Shown piece by piece: positions 7,967-15,302 of a stretch of DNA of 26,085 nt (the stretch's first letter is position 1; each line of letters starts with the position of its first letter). The translations under genes were made by a program, and so were the position numbers. The notes under the pieces were generated by a model. It searched no databases, had not been told where the DNA came from, and worked only from the letters and a program-made list of their open reading frames with translations. Origin of the DNA: a virus; the IMG/VR virus record IMGVR_UViG_3300048590_000175, positions 1 to 26,085 of that record; one strand, written 5' to 3'.

Positions 7967-8304
7967 GCTTGGCTGCCGGCCGCCTGCGGCATCGGGTACG
8001 CATCGAACAGATCACGACGGAACAGGACTCCGACGGCAACGCGGTCGAGACATGGGCTGACTTCGTGGGCAGCCTGGTGCCGGCCGAGATCGCGCCGCTG
8101 TCGGGCCGGGAGTTCATAGCGGCGGCTGCGACGCAGTCCAAGGTGACGGCGCGCATCACCATCCGGCACAGGCCCGGCATCGCGCCGAGCATGCGCGTCG
8201 TGCACCGCGACACGACCTACAACGTCGAGGCGGTGCTGCCCGACGCGCGCAGCGGCATCCGCCACATGACCCTGCTCTGTTCGTATGGCGTCAATCCGGG
8301 CTGA
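7963..8304 (+). CDS. Head-tail adaptor (HK97 gp7 / SPP1 gp16-like, Phage_H_T_join)
   Basis: This 113-residue beta-rich protein closes the connector after packaging. It begins GRLRHRVRIEQITTEQDSDG and continues with the family features W-x-(D/F)-x-x-x-x-x-V-x-A-E and PLSGREFIAAA. It contains IRHRPGIAPSMRVVHRD, typical of the joining family. Length and position directly after the gp6-like gene fit. Its last 20 bases overlap the first accessory gene, the point where the conserved head-tail order is interrupted. Confidence 0.9.
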   Translation: MSLAAGRLRHRVRIEQITTEQDSDGNAVETWADFVGSLVPAEIAPLSGREFIAAAATQSKVTARITIRHRPGIAPSMRVVHRDTTYNVEAVLPDARSGIRHMTLLCSYGVNPG

Positions 8305-8908
8305 GTGGCTCAAGGAGCTGGCCGGGACGGTGGTATGCATTGCGAGCGGGCCGAGCCTGACCGCTGAAGACTGCGAACTGGTGCGCGCGAGCGGCCTGCC
8401 GACGATCGTGACGAACACGACGTACCAGCTGTGCCCGTGGGCGACGGTGCTGCTGGCGTTCGACGAGAACTGGTGGAAGGTGCACCACGCGCAGGTGGCG
8501 AAGGACTTCAAGGGCCGGCGCGTCACCTGCTCCAACAACGGCGCGAAGTACGGCGCGCTGTCCCTGCGGACTCTGCGGCTGATGAGCTTCAAGCCATTCG
8601 GCAACAGCGGCGCGGCGGCAGTCTCTCTCGCCGCCCTGGCCGGCGCGAAGAAGGTCATCTTGCTGGGCTATGACTGCCAGCACACGGCGGGCCGGACGCA
8701 CTGGCACGGCGACCACCCGGCGCCGCTGGGCAACGCCGGCAGCGTCGGCAAGTGGCCGAAGCAGTTCGCGCAGGTGGCGATGTACGCGAAGGGCAGGCGC
8801 TGCCAGGTAGTGAACGCAAGTCGCTCGACGGCGCTGACGTGTTTCGCGCGCAGCACGCTAGAGGAAGCGCTGGCACTGGCGGTGCCACAGGAGATGGCGG
8901 CAGCATGA
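8285..8908 (+). CDS. MptE/Maf-like (DUF115) protein, possible sialyltransferase-fold glycosyltransferase
   Basis: This 207-residue protein has the N-terminal signature VVCIASGPSL (SGPSL at 21-25), shared by the MptE-like/Maf (DUF115) family and resembling the nucleotide-sugar-binding start of GT42 sialyltransferases. Later segments (LLAFDENWWKVH, VILLGYDCQH, THWHGDHP) are also typical of this phage-borne group. Maf proteins act in flagellar glycosylation, which favours a role in sugar transfer, while MptE is a pterin pyrophosphokinase, so the reaction is uncertain. It starts inside the end of the head-tail adaptor gene and ends in an ATGA overlap with the radical SAM gene, implying coupled production with it. 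Confidence 0.7.
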   Translation: MASIRAEWLKELAGTVVCIASGPSLTAEDCELVRASGLPTIVTNTTYQLCPWATVLLAFDENWWKVHHAQVAKDFKGRRVTCSNNGAKYGALSLRTLRLMSFKPFGNSGAAAVSLAALAGAKKVILLGYDCQHTAGRTHWHGDHPAPLGNAGSVGKWPKQFAQVAMYAKGRRCQVVNASRSTALTCFARSTLEEALALAVPQEMAAA

Positions 8909-9948
8909 CCGAAGACCTGTACTCGCAGACCAAGCCGGTCTACTGGCTCGACCGCCTGGCCACGCTGCGCGACGGCTTCTCGCCGGCACCCGTGCACGTG
9001 CAGCTCGTGCTCTCGGACCTGTGCAATCAGGACTGCGGCTTCTGCGCCTACCGCATGTCGTCTGGCCTCTCGAACGAGCTCTTCCCGGAGGGCGCCCGCA
9101 AGAACCCGAACCGGCAGATCGCGACGGACAAGGCGCGCGAGATCATCGACGACTGCGCCGACATCGGCGTTCACGCGATCCAGTTCACCGGCGGCGGCGA
9201 GCCGACAGTGCACCCGGATCACCTGGAGATGTTCGCGCGCGCGCAGGCCCGCGGCATGTCGACGGCGCTCGTGACCAACGCGATCGCGCTGGACACCGAA
9301 CATCAAGCCGTGCACGCGATGCGCTGGATTCGCGTCTCGATCGACGCCGGCAGCGCGGAGACCTACGCCCGAACGAGGCGAGTGGCGCAGCGGTACTGGC
9401 CTGTCGCCTGGCAGAAGGTCAAGGAGCTGGCACAGCGGTGCACCGGGACCGTCAGCGTCGGCTTCGTGGTCACGCCGGAGAACTACCGCGAGCTTCCGGC
9501 CGCCTGCGAGCTTGCGCTGGAGGCCGGCGCTGCGAACGTCCGCGTCGGCGCCGTCTTCAGCGCCGACGGCGTCTCGCACTACGGCGACCTGCTGCCGGAG
9601 ATCGCCGCGGTGCGAGCCGATGCGCGCGCGCGGTTCGGGGCTCTGGTCGTTGACCTGTTCGATCGGCGCATCGCTGACCTGAATGCCGGCAGCCCGACGG
9701 AAGAGCTCTGCGGCTACCAGCACCTGTCGACGTACATCGGCGGCGACTTGGGCGTGTACCGATGCTGCAACACCGCGTACACGCGCGCCGGCAAGGTCGC
9801 CAGCCTGCATGACCGCCGGTTCGCGAGCCTGTTCGGCCAGGCCGTGCAGCACTTCGACGCCACAGGCTGCCGCTTCTGCCAGTTCCGCGGTCAGAACCAG
9901 GTGATCGCTGCGACGCAGCGCAAGAGCATGCACGCGGAGTTCGTGTGA
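8905..9948 (+). CDS. Radical SAM protein with SPASM-like C-terminal cysteines
   Basis: This 347-residue protein is a radical S-adenosylmethionine enzyme. The CX3CX2C motif (Cys40, Cys44, Cys47, in LCNQDCGFCAYR) binds the [4Fe-4S] cluster, and GGGEP at 96-100 contacts SAM. Cys269, Cys287/288, Cys322 and Cys325, with the pattern GVYRCC and CRFCQFR, suggest an auxiliary cluster as in SPASM/twitch enzymes, which often modify peptides, proteins or sugars. The start chosen is ATG 8905, which overlaps the preceding stop as ATGA; the frame is open further upstream but that part is antiparallel to no known domain. The substrate is unknown. Its coupling to four glycosyltransferase-like genes suggests one pathway. 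Confidence 0.88.
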   Translation: MTEDLYSQTKPVYWLDRLATLRDGFSPAPVHVQLVLSDLCNQDCGFCAYRMSSGLSNELFPEGARKNPNRQIATDKAREIIDDCADIGVHAIQFTGGGEPTVHPDHLEMFARAQARGMSTALVTNAIALDTEHQAVHAMRWIRVSIDAGSAETYARTRRVAQRYWPVAWQKVKELAQRCTGTVSVGFVVTPENYRELPAACELALEAGAANVRVGAVFSADGVSHYGDLLPEIAAVRADARARFGALVVDLFDRRIADLNAGSPTEELCGYQHLSTYIGGDLGVYRCCNTAYTRAGKVASLHDRRFASLFGQAVQHFDATGCRFCQFRGQNQVIAATQRKSMHAEFV

Positions 9949-10604
9949 TCTCGGTCTGCATGCCCTACTGGCAGCGCCAGACCCACCTGGACCGGACGCT
10001 GGCGAGCTACCGGCGGCTGTACGGGCACCTGGACATCGAGGTGTCCATCTGCGACGACGGCTCGCCGGTCCCGGTTGAAGCGCCAGGGTGCGTCGTCACG
10101 CGGCTGCCGGCCAAGAGCGTCGGCCTCAACCCGTGCGTGCCGATCAACCGCGCGGTGCAGGCCAGCAGCGGGGACGTGATCGTGCTCACGAACCCGGAGG
10201 TCGAGCACACCGACGACGTGCTCAGCGGCATGCTGGCGATGCTGCAGAGCGAAAACGACTACGTCACCGTGTCATGCCGGGACGCCGGGGGGTTGTGGCT
10301 GGCCGGGCCGAAGGTCGACTACATGAAGCACGGCCGCCTGCCGGTGCCTCCTGGGTCGCACTTCCACTTTTGCGCGATGTTCCGGCGTTCGCTGTGGGAC
10401 CGCGTCGGAGGCTTCGACGAGGCATACCGCCACGGCCGCAGCTGTGAGGACAACGACTGGTTATGGTCGCTGGCGTCCGCTGGCGCTGTGTTCAAGCTGG
10501 CGCCCGGTGTCGTGCGTCACCACGCGACGCCGCATGCGTATCAGGGCGTGCACGAGACGAACCGCGACCGGCTCGTGTCCAAGTGGGGGCACCTGTGGAC
10601 CTGA
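9945..10604 (+). CDS. Glycosyltransferase, GT2-like
   Basis: This 219-residue protein has a GT-A fold pattern: an N-terminal strand ISVCMPYWQR, DDGS at 37-40 for nucleotide-sugar binding, a GLNPCVPINRAV helix, and NPEV at 83-86 where many GT2 enzymes carry DxD. GGFDEAY and the acidic ED at 168-169 follow, matching the catalytic-base region. It probably moves a sugar from a nucleotide donor to an unknown acceptor. No membrane segment is evident, so it should act in the cytoplasm. The GTG start overlaps the radical SAM stop as GTGA, and its end overlaps the next transferase by 10 bases. Confidence 0.85.
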   Translation: MISVCMPYWQRQTHLDRTLASYRRLYGHLDIEVSICDDGSPVPVEAPGCVVTRLPAKSVGLNPCVPINRAVQASSGDVIVLTNPEVEHTDDVLSGMLAMLQSENDYVTVSCRDAGGLWLAGPKVDYMKHGRLPVPPGSHFHFCAMFRRSLWDRVGGFDEAYRHGRSCEDNDWLWSLASAGAVFKLAPGVVRHHATPHAYQGVHETNRDRLVSKWGHLWT

Positions 10605-11221
10605 CCGTGGCGTGCGTGCTGCGCAGCGGCGGTTCCTACAGCGCCGCCCATGTCGAAGGTCTGCGCGCGCAGGTCGCGCACTGGATGCCGGCGGCACGCT
10701 TCGTGTGCCTGTCTGATGTGCCCGTCGACTGCGAGCGCCTGCCGCTGCAGACCGACTGGCCTGGATGGTGGGCAAAGCTGGAGCTGTTCCGCGAGCTCAC
10801 CGGCCGGACGCTGTACCTGGACCTGGACAGCGTGATCGTTGCCGACCCATCGCCGCTGGTGACCGGGCGGTTCCTGATGATCAGGAACTGGGCGTATCCG
10901 AGCCTCTTCGCGAGCGGCGTGATGTCGTGGGACGGCGACTACAGCCACATCACCAAGGCCTTCGAGCCGGTGGCCGCCGAGGTCATGGCGACCTACACGA
11001 CCTGCGAGAAGTGGGGCGACCAGGCGTTCATCGCCGAGCATGCCGGAGACGTGCGCGCGTTCCAGGATGGGGCCATCGTCAGCTACCGGTATCAGATGGC
11101 ACGGCGCCGGCTCAGAGTACCGCCGAGGCGCGCGCGCATCGTCGCGTTCAACGCCACGCACGTGCCGTGGGAAGGGCCGGACTGGGCGCGCAAGTGGTGG
11201 CGACAAGGGGCACCGGCATGA
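10595..11221 (+). CDS. DxD glycosyltransferase-like protein, copy 1
   Basis: This 208-residue protein starts MDLTVACVLRSGG and carries WPGWWAKLE at 55-63, the acidic metal-binding type motif DLD at 76-78 in RTLYLDLDSVIV, and a later WGDQAF. This is the pattern of GT-A transferases of the GT8-like type. The GTG at 10595 was chosen because a GGGGG run ends 5 bases upstream; it overlaps the GT2 stop by 10 bases. The next gene is a clear paralogue with the same motifs. The acceptor and donor are unknown. The two probably arose by duplication and may add successive sugars. Confidence 0.75.
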   Translation: MDLTVACVLRSGGSYSAAHVEGLRAQVAHWMPAARFVCLSDVPVDCERLPLQTDWPGWWAKLELFRELTGRTLYLDLDSVIVADPSPLVTGRFLMIRNWAYPSLFASGVMSWDGDYSHITKAFEPVAAEVMATYTTCEKWGDQAFIAEHAGDVRAFQDGAIVSYRYQMARRRLRVPPRRARIVAFNATHVPWEGPDWARKWWRQGAPA

Positions 11222-11817
11222 CGACGCTGCTGTGCGTGCTGCGCGCCGGCAAGGACTTCGCGCCGGCTCACGTGCAGTGGCTGGCGCGCCAGGTGCCGGG
11301 CATCGTGTGCCTGTCGGACCAGTCTGTCCCCGGAGTGCCAACCATCGCGCTGCGCACGCGCTGGCCTGGCTGGTGGGCGAAGCTGGAGGCATTCGACAGC
11401 GAGCTCGTCAGCGGCGACGTGCTGCTGATGGACCTGGACACGGTCGTGCTGAAGCTGCCGCGGTTGCCATCGAAGACGACCGTGCTGTCGGACTTCTACA
11501 GGCCGCACCTGATGGGCTCGGGCTTCATGTTCATCACGGCCGCGGACCGCGCGCGCTGCTGGGAGGCGTTCAACGTCAACCCTGCGCGGCACATGCGCGA
11601 GTGCGTCACGCGCGCGCGCTGGGGCGACCAGGGGTTCCTGCAGCCGTTCCTCGGCGTGGCCGCGCGGTGGGGCGACGAAGTGCGCAGCTACAAGGTGCAC
11701 TGCCGAAGCGGGGTGCCGCAGGGCACGCAGATCGTGTGCTTTCACGGCAAGCCGAGGCCGTGGGACGTGGCCGACGAGTGGGTGCCGCCGCTGCACCGAG
11801 CGATGGAAGCCGCGTGA
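11218..11817 (+). CDS. DxD glycosyltransferase-like protein, copy 2 (paralogue of the preceding gene)
   Basis: This 199-residue protein aligns by eye with the preceding one: CVLRAG...AHV..L..QV near the start, WPGWWAKLE at 49-57, DLD at 72-74 in MDLDTVVLK, and WGDQGF later. A GT-A glycosyltransferase role is likely for the same reasons. The start is ATG 11218, overlapping the previous stop as ATGA; the frame stays open upstream but only as a shadow of copy 1. The C-terminus (VCFHGKPRPW) resembles the end of GT8-like transferases. It is the last gene of the accessory cassette before the small coiled-coil protein. Confidence 0.75.
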   Translation: MTTLLCVLRAGKDFAPAHVQWLARQVPGIVCLSDQSVPGVPTIALRTRWPGWWAKLEAFDSELVSGDVLLMDLDTVVLKLPRLPSKTTVLSDFYRPHLMGSGFMFITAADRARCWEAFNVNPARHMRECVTRARWGDQGFLQPFLGVAARWGDEVRSYKVHCRSGVPQGTQIVCFHGKPRPWDVADEWVPPLHRAMEAA

Positions 11818-11978
11818 TCGAGCATCTGGCAGCAATCGAAGCCCGCCTGGATCAAATCGAAGAGAAGCTCGACGCACTGCTCAAGGCCCTGGCCGAAGAG
11901 CCGGAGGAAGACGCCGCCGTGCGAAGCCTGGATGGCCGCGTGTTCCCGGCGCGCGACGACGGCAGGAGTCTGGGCTGA
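11814..11978 (+). CDS. Small coiled-coil protein, 54 residues
   Basis: GTG 11814 overlaps the preceding stop as GTGA, and the stop TGA at 11976-11978 shares a base with the next ATG. The product is 54 residues. Residues 5-28 (AIEARLDQIEEKLDALLKAL) have hydrophobic residues at heptad spacing, so a short coiled coil is likely. The remainder is acidic and polar. The role is unknown; a small oligomerising virion or adaptor protein is a guess. The tight overlaps on both sides are the main support that it is translated. Confidence 0.65.
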   Translation: MIEHLAAIEARLDQIEEKLDALLKALAEEPEEDAAVRSLDGRVFPARDDGRSLG

Positions 11979-12490
11979 TGCAGGTCGACGTGAAGCTCAG
12001 CGGCCTGGACGGCGTGCTCGAGGCGCTGCGCAAGCTGCCGCCGGAAGTCGTCAGCAAGAACGGCGGCCCGGTGCGCGTCGCGCTGCGCAAGGCCGCGCAG
12101 GTCTTCGTGAAGCAGGCGCGCATCAACTTCGGCGCGGCGGTGGCGATGGCAGGCGTCTCCGGCATCACCGACACGACGGGCTTCACGCAGCAGCAGATCA
12201 CGGCCAAGCGCGGCCGGAAGATGCCGGCCGGCGTCAAGGGCGAGCGGCAGCTGGTGACGGTTCGCTACGTGCCGCACCCGAACGGCAACACCTTCCGCGG
12301 CCGGCCTATCCGCGCGAACGACATCGCTTTCGTCATGGAGCACGGCAGCAGCAAGCAGCCGGCGACGCCCTGGCTGAAGCCCGCATTCGAGGCCAAGGCC
12401 CCGGAGGCGCTGGCGACCATCGAGACAGAACTGCCGCGCGCCATCGGCCGCGCTGCGCGAAAGCTCGGATTCAAGACCGAGGGGATGTGA
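11978..12490 (+). CDS. HK97 gp10-like head-tail/tail completion protein
   Basis: This 170-residue protein fits the HK97 gp10-like family: an N-terminal segment VKLSGLDGVLEALRKLP, then ALRKAAQVFVKQARINFG, and the characteristic C-terminal half with FVMEHGSSKQPATPWLKPAFEAK. The family acts between connector and tail in virion assembly. Position after the accessory cassette shows that conserved joining genes resume here. The start shares one base with the preceding stop (TGATG). No separate DUF3168 terminator follows immediately; that domain appears further downstream, fused to the repeat protein. Confidence 0.88.
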   Translation: MQVDVKLSGLDGVLEALRKLPPEVVSKNGGPVRVALRKAAQVFVKQARINFGAAVAMAGVSGITDTTGFTQQQITAKRGRKMPAGVKGERQLVTVRYVPHPNGNTFRGRPIRANDIAFVMEHGSSKQPATPWLKPAFEAKAPEALATIETELPRAIGRAARKLGFKTEGM

Positions 12491-12564
12491 TGAAGCGCGT
12501 CCCGAAGTTCCACCAACTGCCGCGGCACAGCGCGGCGCACTGATCTACCCGAAGGAGAGCTCAC

Positions 12565-13038
12565 ATGGCTGCAGGTGCATGGGTCATTCCCGACAAGGCG
12601 CTGCTGAACTTCGTCAGCGCCACGAACTTGCTGGCGCAGTCGACCGCCGGCAACTGGCGGGTTGCGCTGATCGACAGCGGCTTCACGCCCGACGACGCCA
12701 CCGACGAGGTCTGGGCCGATTTCTCGGGTGACGAGATCGCCAACGGCGATGGCTACACCACGGGCGGCGCCGCGCCTGCCTCGGTGTCGCTCAGCGAGAG
12801 CGGCGGCACCGTGACCTTCGACATCGGCGACGTCGTGTGGACCGCCAGCGGTTCCGGCATCCCGGCCTGGCGCCGCGCGGTGCTGTACTACGCCGGCACG
12901 CTCAACAGCAAGGTCAACCCTGTGCTGGGGCACTTCCTCGGCGACAACACGCCGGCCGACGTGCCGATCACGACCGACGGCAACACGCTGACGATCGAGG
13001 CGCATGCGAGCGGCGTCCTGACGCTGGCGGTGCTGTGA
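12565..13038 (+). CDS. Beta-rich virion protein of a widespread phage family, function unknown
   Basis: This 157-residue protein has a strong AGGAG ribosome binding site 9 bases before the ATG, so high expression is likely. The pattern NWRVALIDSGF, then GDGYTTGG, SVTF-like strands, WRRAVLYYAGTL and a C-terminal LTIEAHASGVLTLAV recalls a beta-sandwich family of predicted decoration or adhesion proteins found among phage structural genes. It is encoded between the gp10-like gene and the tail, a position often taken by head decoration or tail-associated proteins. Its exact role cannot be read from sequence. Confidence 0.7.
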   Translation: MAAGAWVIPDKALLNFVSATNLLAQSTAGNWRVALIDSGFTPDDATDEVWADFSGDEIANGDGYTTGGAAPASVSLSESGGTVTFDIGDVVWTASGSGIPAWRRAVLYYAGTLNSKVNPVLGHFLGDNTPADVPITTDGNTLTIEAHASGVLTLAVL

Positions 13039-13421
13039 TGGGCGACGCCATGACTGCCGGAACCGCCCCCACGCCCACCGAGCCGCCGGCACCGTGGACC
13101 CCGCCCGCGCACTGGCCGCCGATGCCGGAGGGCCTGACGCCTGCGCAGGTGGCCGACTGGATCGCCAGGCTGACCCAGGCCGACGCGAACAAGGCGCAGG
13201 CCGAAGCGATGAACGCTGCGGCCGTCGAGCAGCGCCGGGCAACGCAGGCCGTTGCCGATGGCTTGGCCGCGATGGCGGGCGGTTCGCAGATGAGCGAGCG
13301 CGACCTGGTGCTGCACTTCCTGGCACGCATGCCGGAGATGACCGGCCTGAGCGACCTGGATGTGGTGGACCTGGCGATCAAGCGCGTCAACGCCCTGCGG
13401 CGGCGCTTCCCGCCGGCCTGA
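13038..13421 (+). CDS. Pro-rich/helical protein, function unknown
   Basis: This 127-residue protein is not recognised. The first 40 residues are rich in Pro, Thr and Trp (PAPWTPPAHWPPMP), then a long Ala/Gln/Glu-rich helix (about 40-85) and a second helical part ending RVNALRRRF. The ATG shares one base with the preceding stop (TGATG), and the stop precedes the sigma-like gene by two bases, so the three genes look co-translated. A structural or chaperone-like role is possible; nothing in the sequence decides. Confidence 0.6.
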   Translation: MGDAMTAGTAPTPTEPPAPWTPPAHWPPMPEGLTPAQVADWIARLTQADANKAQAEAMNAAAVEQRRATQAVADGLAAMAGGSQMSERDLVLHFLARMPEMTGLSDLDVVDLAIKRVNALRRRFPPA

Positions 13422-13423
13422 CC

Positions 13424-13903
13424 ATGCGCGACTGCCTGACACCCACAGAGCGCCGGGCGGCCGAGCACGCCCTGCAGCATCTTGTGCGGTCGGGCGCCAT
13501 ACCCGCGCCGGAGTTGATCCGCTGCGACCTGCTGCAGTCTGCGGCCGTAGCCCTGTGGCTGTCGAAAGAGAAGCGCGGCGCGCTGCCGGAGTTCGGCGCC
13601 GCGTTCGCGCAGGCGCGATGGGCGATGCTGGACGAACTGCGCCGCTGGCTACGGCGCCGCGCTGCACCGGAGATTCAGCCGATGCCGCAGAGCGACGCGC
13701 ACCACGAGACGCCAGAGCGAATCCTCGCCGCAAAGCAGGCACTGGTGGCGCTGGATGCGCTGACAGACCGGCAGCGCGAGATTCTGGCGGCCTACATGGA
13801 GCACGACGACCCGCGCGAACGAAAGCGCCTTACTGGCGTGGGTACGTCGCGCGTGCAGCAGGTCAAGGACCGGGCGCGCGAGTTGATGGCCGCTGCAATC
13901 TGA
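13424..13903 (+). CDS. Small sigma-28-like RNA polymerase sigma factor (putative)
   Basis: This 159-residue protein has two parts that match a reduced FliA/WhiG-type sigma factor. Residues 34-75 (CDLLQSAAVALW, then FAQARWAMLDELRRW) parallel region 2, in which FliA has a GAMLDELR signature. Residues 108-156 (LDALTDRQREILAAYM, then TGVGTSRVQQVKDRARELM) parallel the helix-turn-helix of region 4. The conserved region 3 and much of region 2 are short or missing, so it may be a partial or divergent factor, or a regulator built from a sigma fold. It sits within virion genes, where it could direct late transcription or redirect host RNA polymerase. Confidence 0.6.
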   Translation: MRDCLTPTERRAAEHALQHLVRSGAIPAPELIRCDLLQSAAVALWLSKEKRGALPEFGAAFAQARWAMLDELRRWLRRRAAPEIQPMPQSDAHHETPERILAAKQALVALDALTDRQREILAAYMEHDDPRERKRLTGVGTSRVQQVKDRARELMAAAI

Positions 13904-13916
13904 ACACGAGGCACAA

Positions 13917-15302
13917 GTGCCCGAAGCGCGAGACGATTACTACACGGTGCCGAGCGGCATGAACCTTGGGGCCGGCATGGTTGTGCCGCAACCGCCGCCA
14001 AGCTGGGTGCCGGCGCCCGGCGAGGTCGCGGTCCTCAGCACGACGAACGGCCTGCTCGCCAACACGTTCCGCAGCGTCGCGGCGACCTACTACACCCAGT
14101 TCCACGCCAGCAAGATCGCCAACAGCTACGGCGGCGGGCTGAAGAATCCGTACTGGGGTTACTACGGCTGCAACGTCATCTTCAGCGGCGGCCACAGCAA
14201 CACCAACGACAACAGCGTCATCATCGCCGAGTACCAAGCCGATCAGGTCGAGTTCAAGCGCATCACCGACCCGGTGCCGTGGTTCGGCCTCGACGGTGAT
14301 CCGTTCGACAACGCGGTCGGCAACCTTAACACGGCTGGCGTGCTGGACTGGATAGACGGCACGGTCGGCGGGGATCTGGAATATGGCGAAGCCAAGAACC
14401 TGACCGGCGACCTGGCGGCGTGGAACGGCCAACCGGGCGCAAGCCACACCTACGGCTGCATGGTCGTCATCGGCCCGGAGCATGGCGGTGCGAAGCATGG
14501 GACGGTGCTCAAGACACAGAATGCCGCGGTCGGGCACATCAACTACCAGGGCTGCATTGCGGCGCACGCCCTGCACCTGACCACGACCGACACCGACTCT
14601 CCCTTCTGGTGGGAGCGGCATACGAACACGCGATACAACGAGGGCACCACCTACTGGAAGGCCCCGACGCTGTGCACGTTCGTGCCGGCACAAGGCCGGG
14701 TCTACATGACAACGCGCGGCGGCACAGGGGGCAAAGTCGTCTGGTATGACGTTGCGGCCGGAGACTGGATCGAGGGCACTGGCACGGCCTTCGACTTCAA
14801 CCTGGCCGACTCGTCCGGCTCCCCCGCCTTCCATGCCGAGAGCGGCTGCCAGTTCTACGTACCGGAGCGCGGCCTGCTGATCTGCTGCTACAGCTACGGC
14901 GGCGACCTGCGCGTGCAGTGGATGGACGTTACGGTCACGCAGCCCACGCTCGGTGGCACCGCCTCGCTGAGTCAGACGCTCAACACCGGCACGCTTGCGG
15001 ACGAGGACGAAACGTACTGGTGGGGCGCTGCGACGTGGTGTCCTGAAGCCGAGCGAATCATCGTGGCCGGCGTCGAGCAGGACGACGAGGCGGCCTACGA
15101 GATCGAGATCCCGGCCACGCTGACCGACACCTGGACGGTGACGCGCGCACCGTTCGGCGACGGGCAGACCTTCTACCCGAACACCAACACCACGCACCAC
15201 AAGTTCCAGTACGACGCCCGCCTGGGCGCGATCACATGGTTCCCGTTCGCCAGCACTGACGGTGCCGACACGATGCACGTCTACCGACCGAGAGGCACCT
15301 GA
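13917..15302 (+). CDS. Kelch-like (predicted beta-propeller) virion protein
   Basis: This 461-residue protein has no transmembrane segment and is rich in aromatic, Gly and Asp residues. Kelch-like pieces recur: GCNVIFSGGHSN at 85-95, GASHTYGCMVVIG at 174-186, GGKVVWYDVAAGDWIEGTG, and later YEIEIPATLTDTWTVTR. They follow a strand, diglycine, strand, Trp pattern compatible with a beta-propeller. Such folds commonly bind sugars or proteins, so an adhesion or decoration role is plausible. The GTG start has a GAGG 5 bases upstream. It shares its stop base with the next gene start (TGATG). Confidence 0.6.
   Translation: MPEARDDYYTVPSGMNLGAGMVVPQPPPSWVPAPGEVAVLSTTNGLLANTFRSVAATYYTQFHASKIANSYGGGLKNPYWGYYGCNVIFSGGHSNTNDNSVIIAEYQADQVEFKRITDPVPWFGLDGDPFDNAVGNLNTAGVLDWIDGTVGGDLEYGEAKNLTGDLAAWNGQPGASHTYGCMVVIGPEHGGAKHGTVLKTQNAAVGHINYQGCIAAHALHLTTTDTDSPFWWERHTNTRYNEGTTYWKAPTLCTFVPAQGRVYMTTRGGTGGKVVWYDVAAGDWIEGTGTAFDFNLADSSGSPAFHAESGCQFYVPERGLLICCYSYGGDLRVQWMDVTVTQPTLGGTASLSQTLNTGTLADEDETYWWGAATWCPEAERIIVAGVEQDDEAAYEIEIPATLTDTWTVTRAPFGDGQTFYPNTNTTHHKFQYDARLGAITWFPFASTDGADTMHVYRPRGT

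Noticed and set aside
8752-8904. Upstream extension of the radical SAM frame
   Set aside because: The extra 51 residues are an out-of-frame shadow of the DUF115 gene; ATG 8905 with ATGA overlap fits better.
12490-12543. 17-codon frame after the gp10-like gene (TGATG overlap, MKRVPKFHQLPRHSAAH)
   Set aside because: Too short to judge. It may be a translated leader to the next gene, but nothing beyond the overlap supports it.
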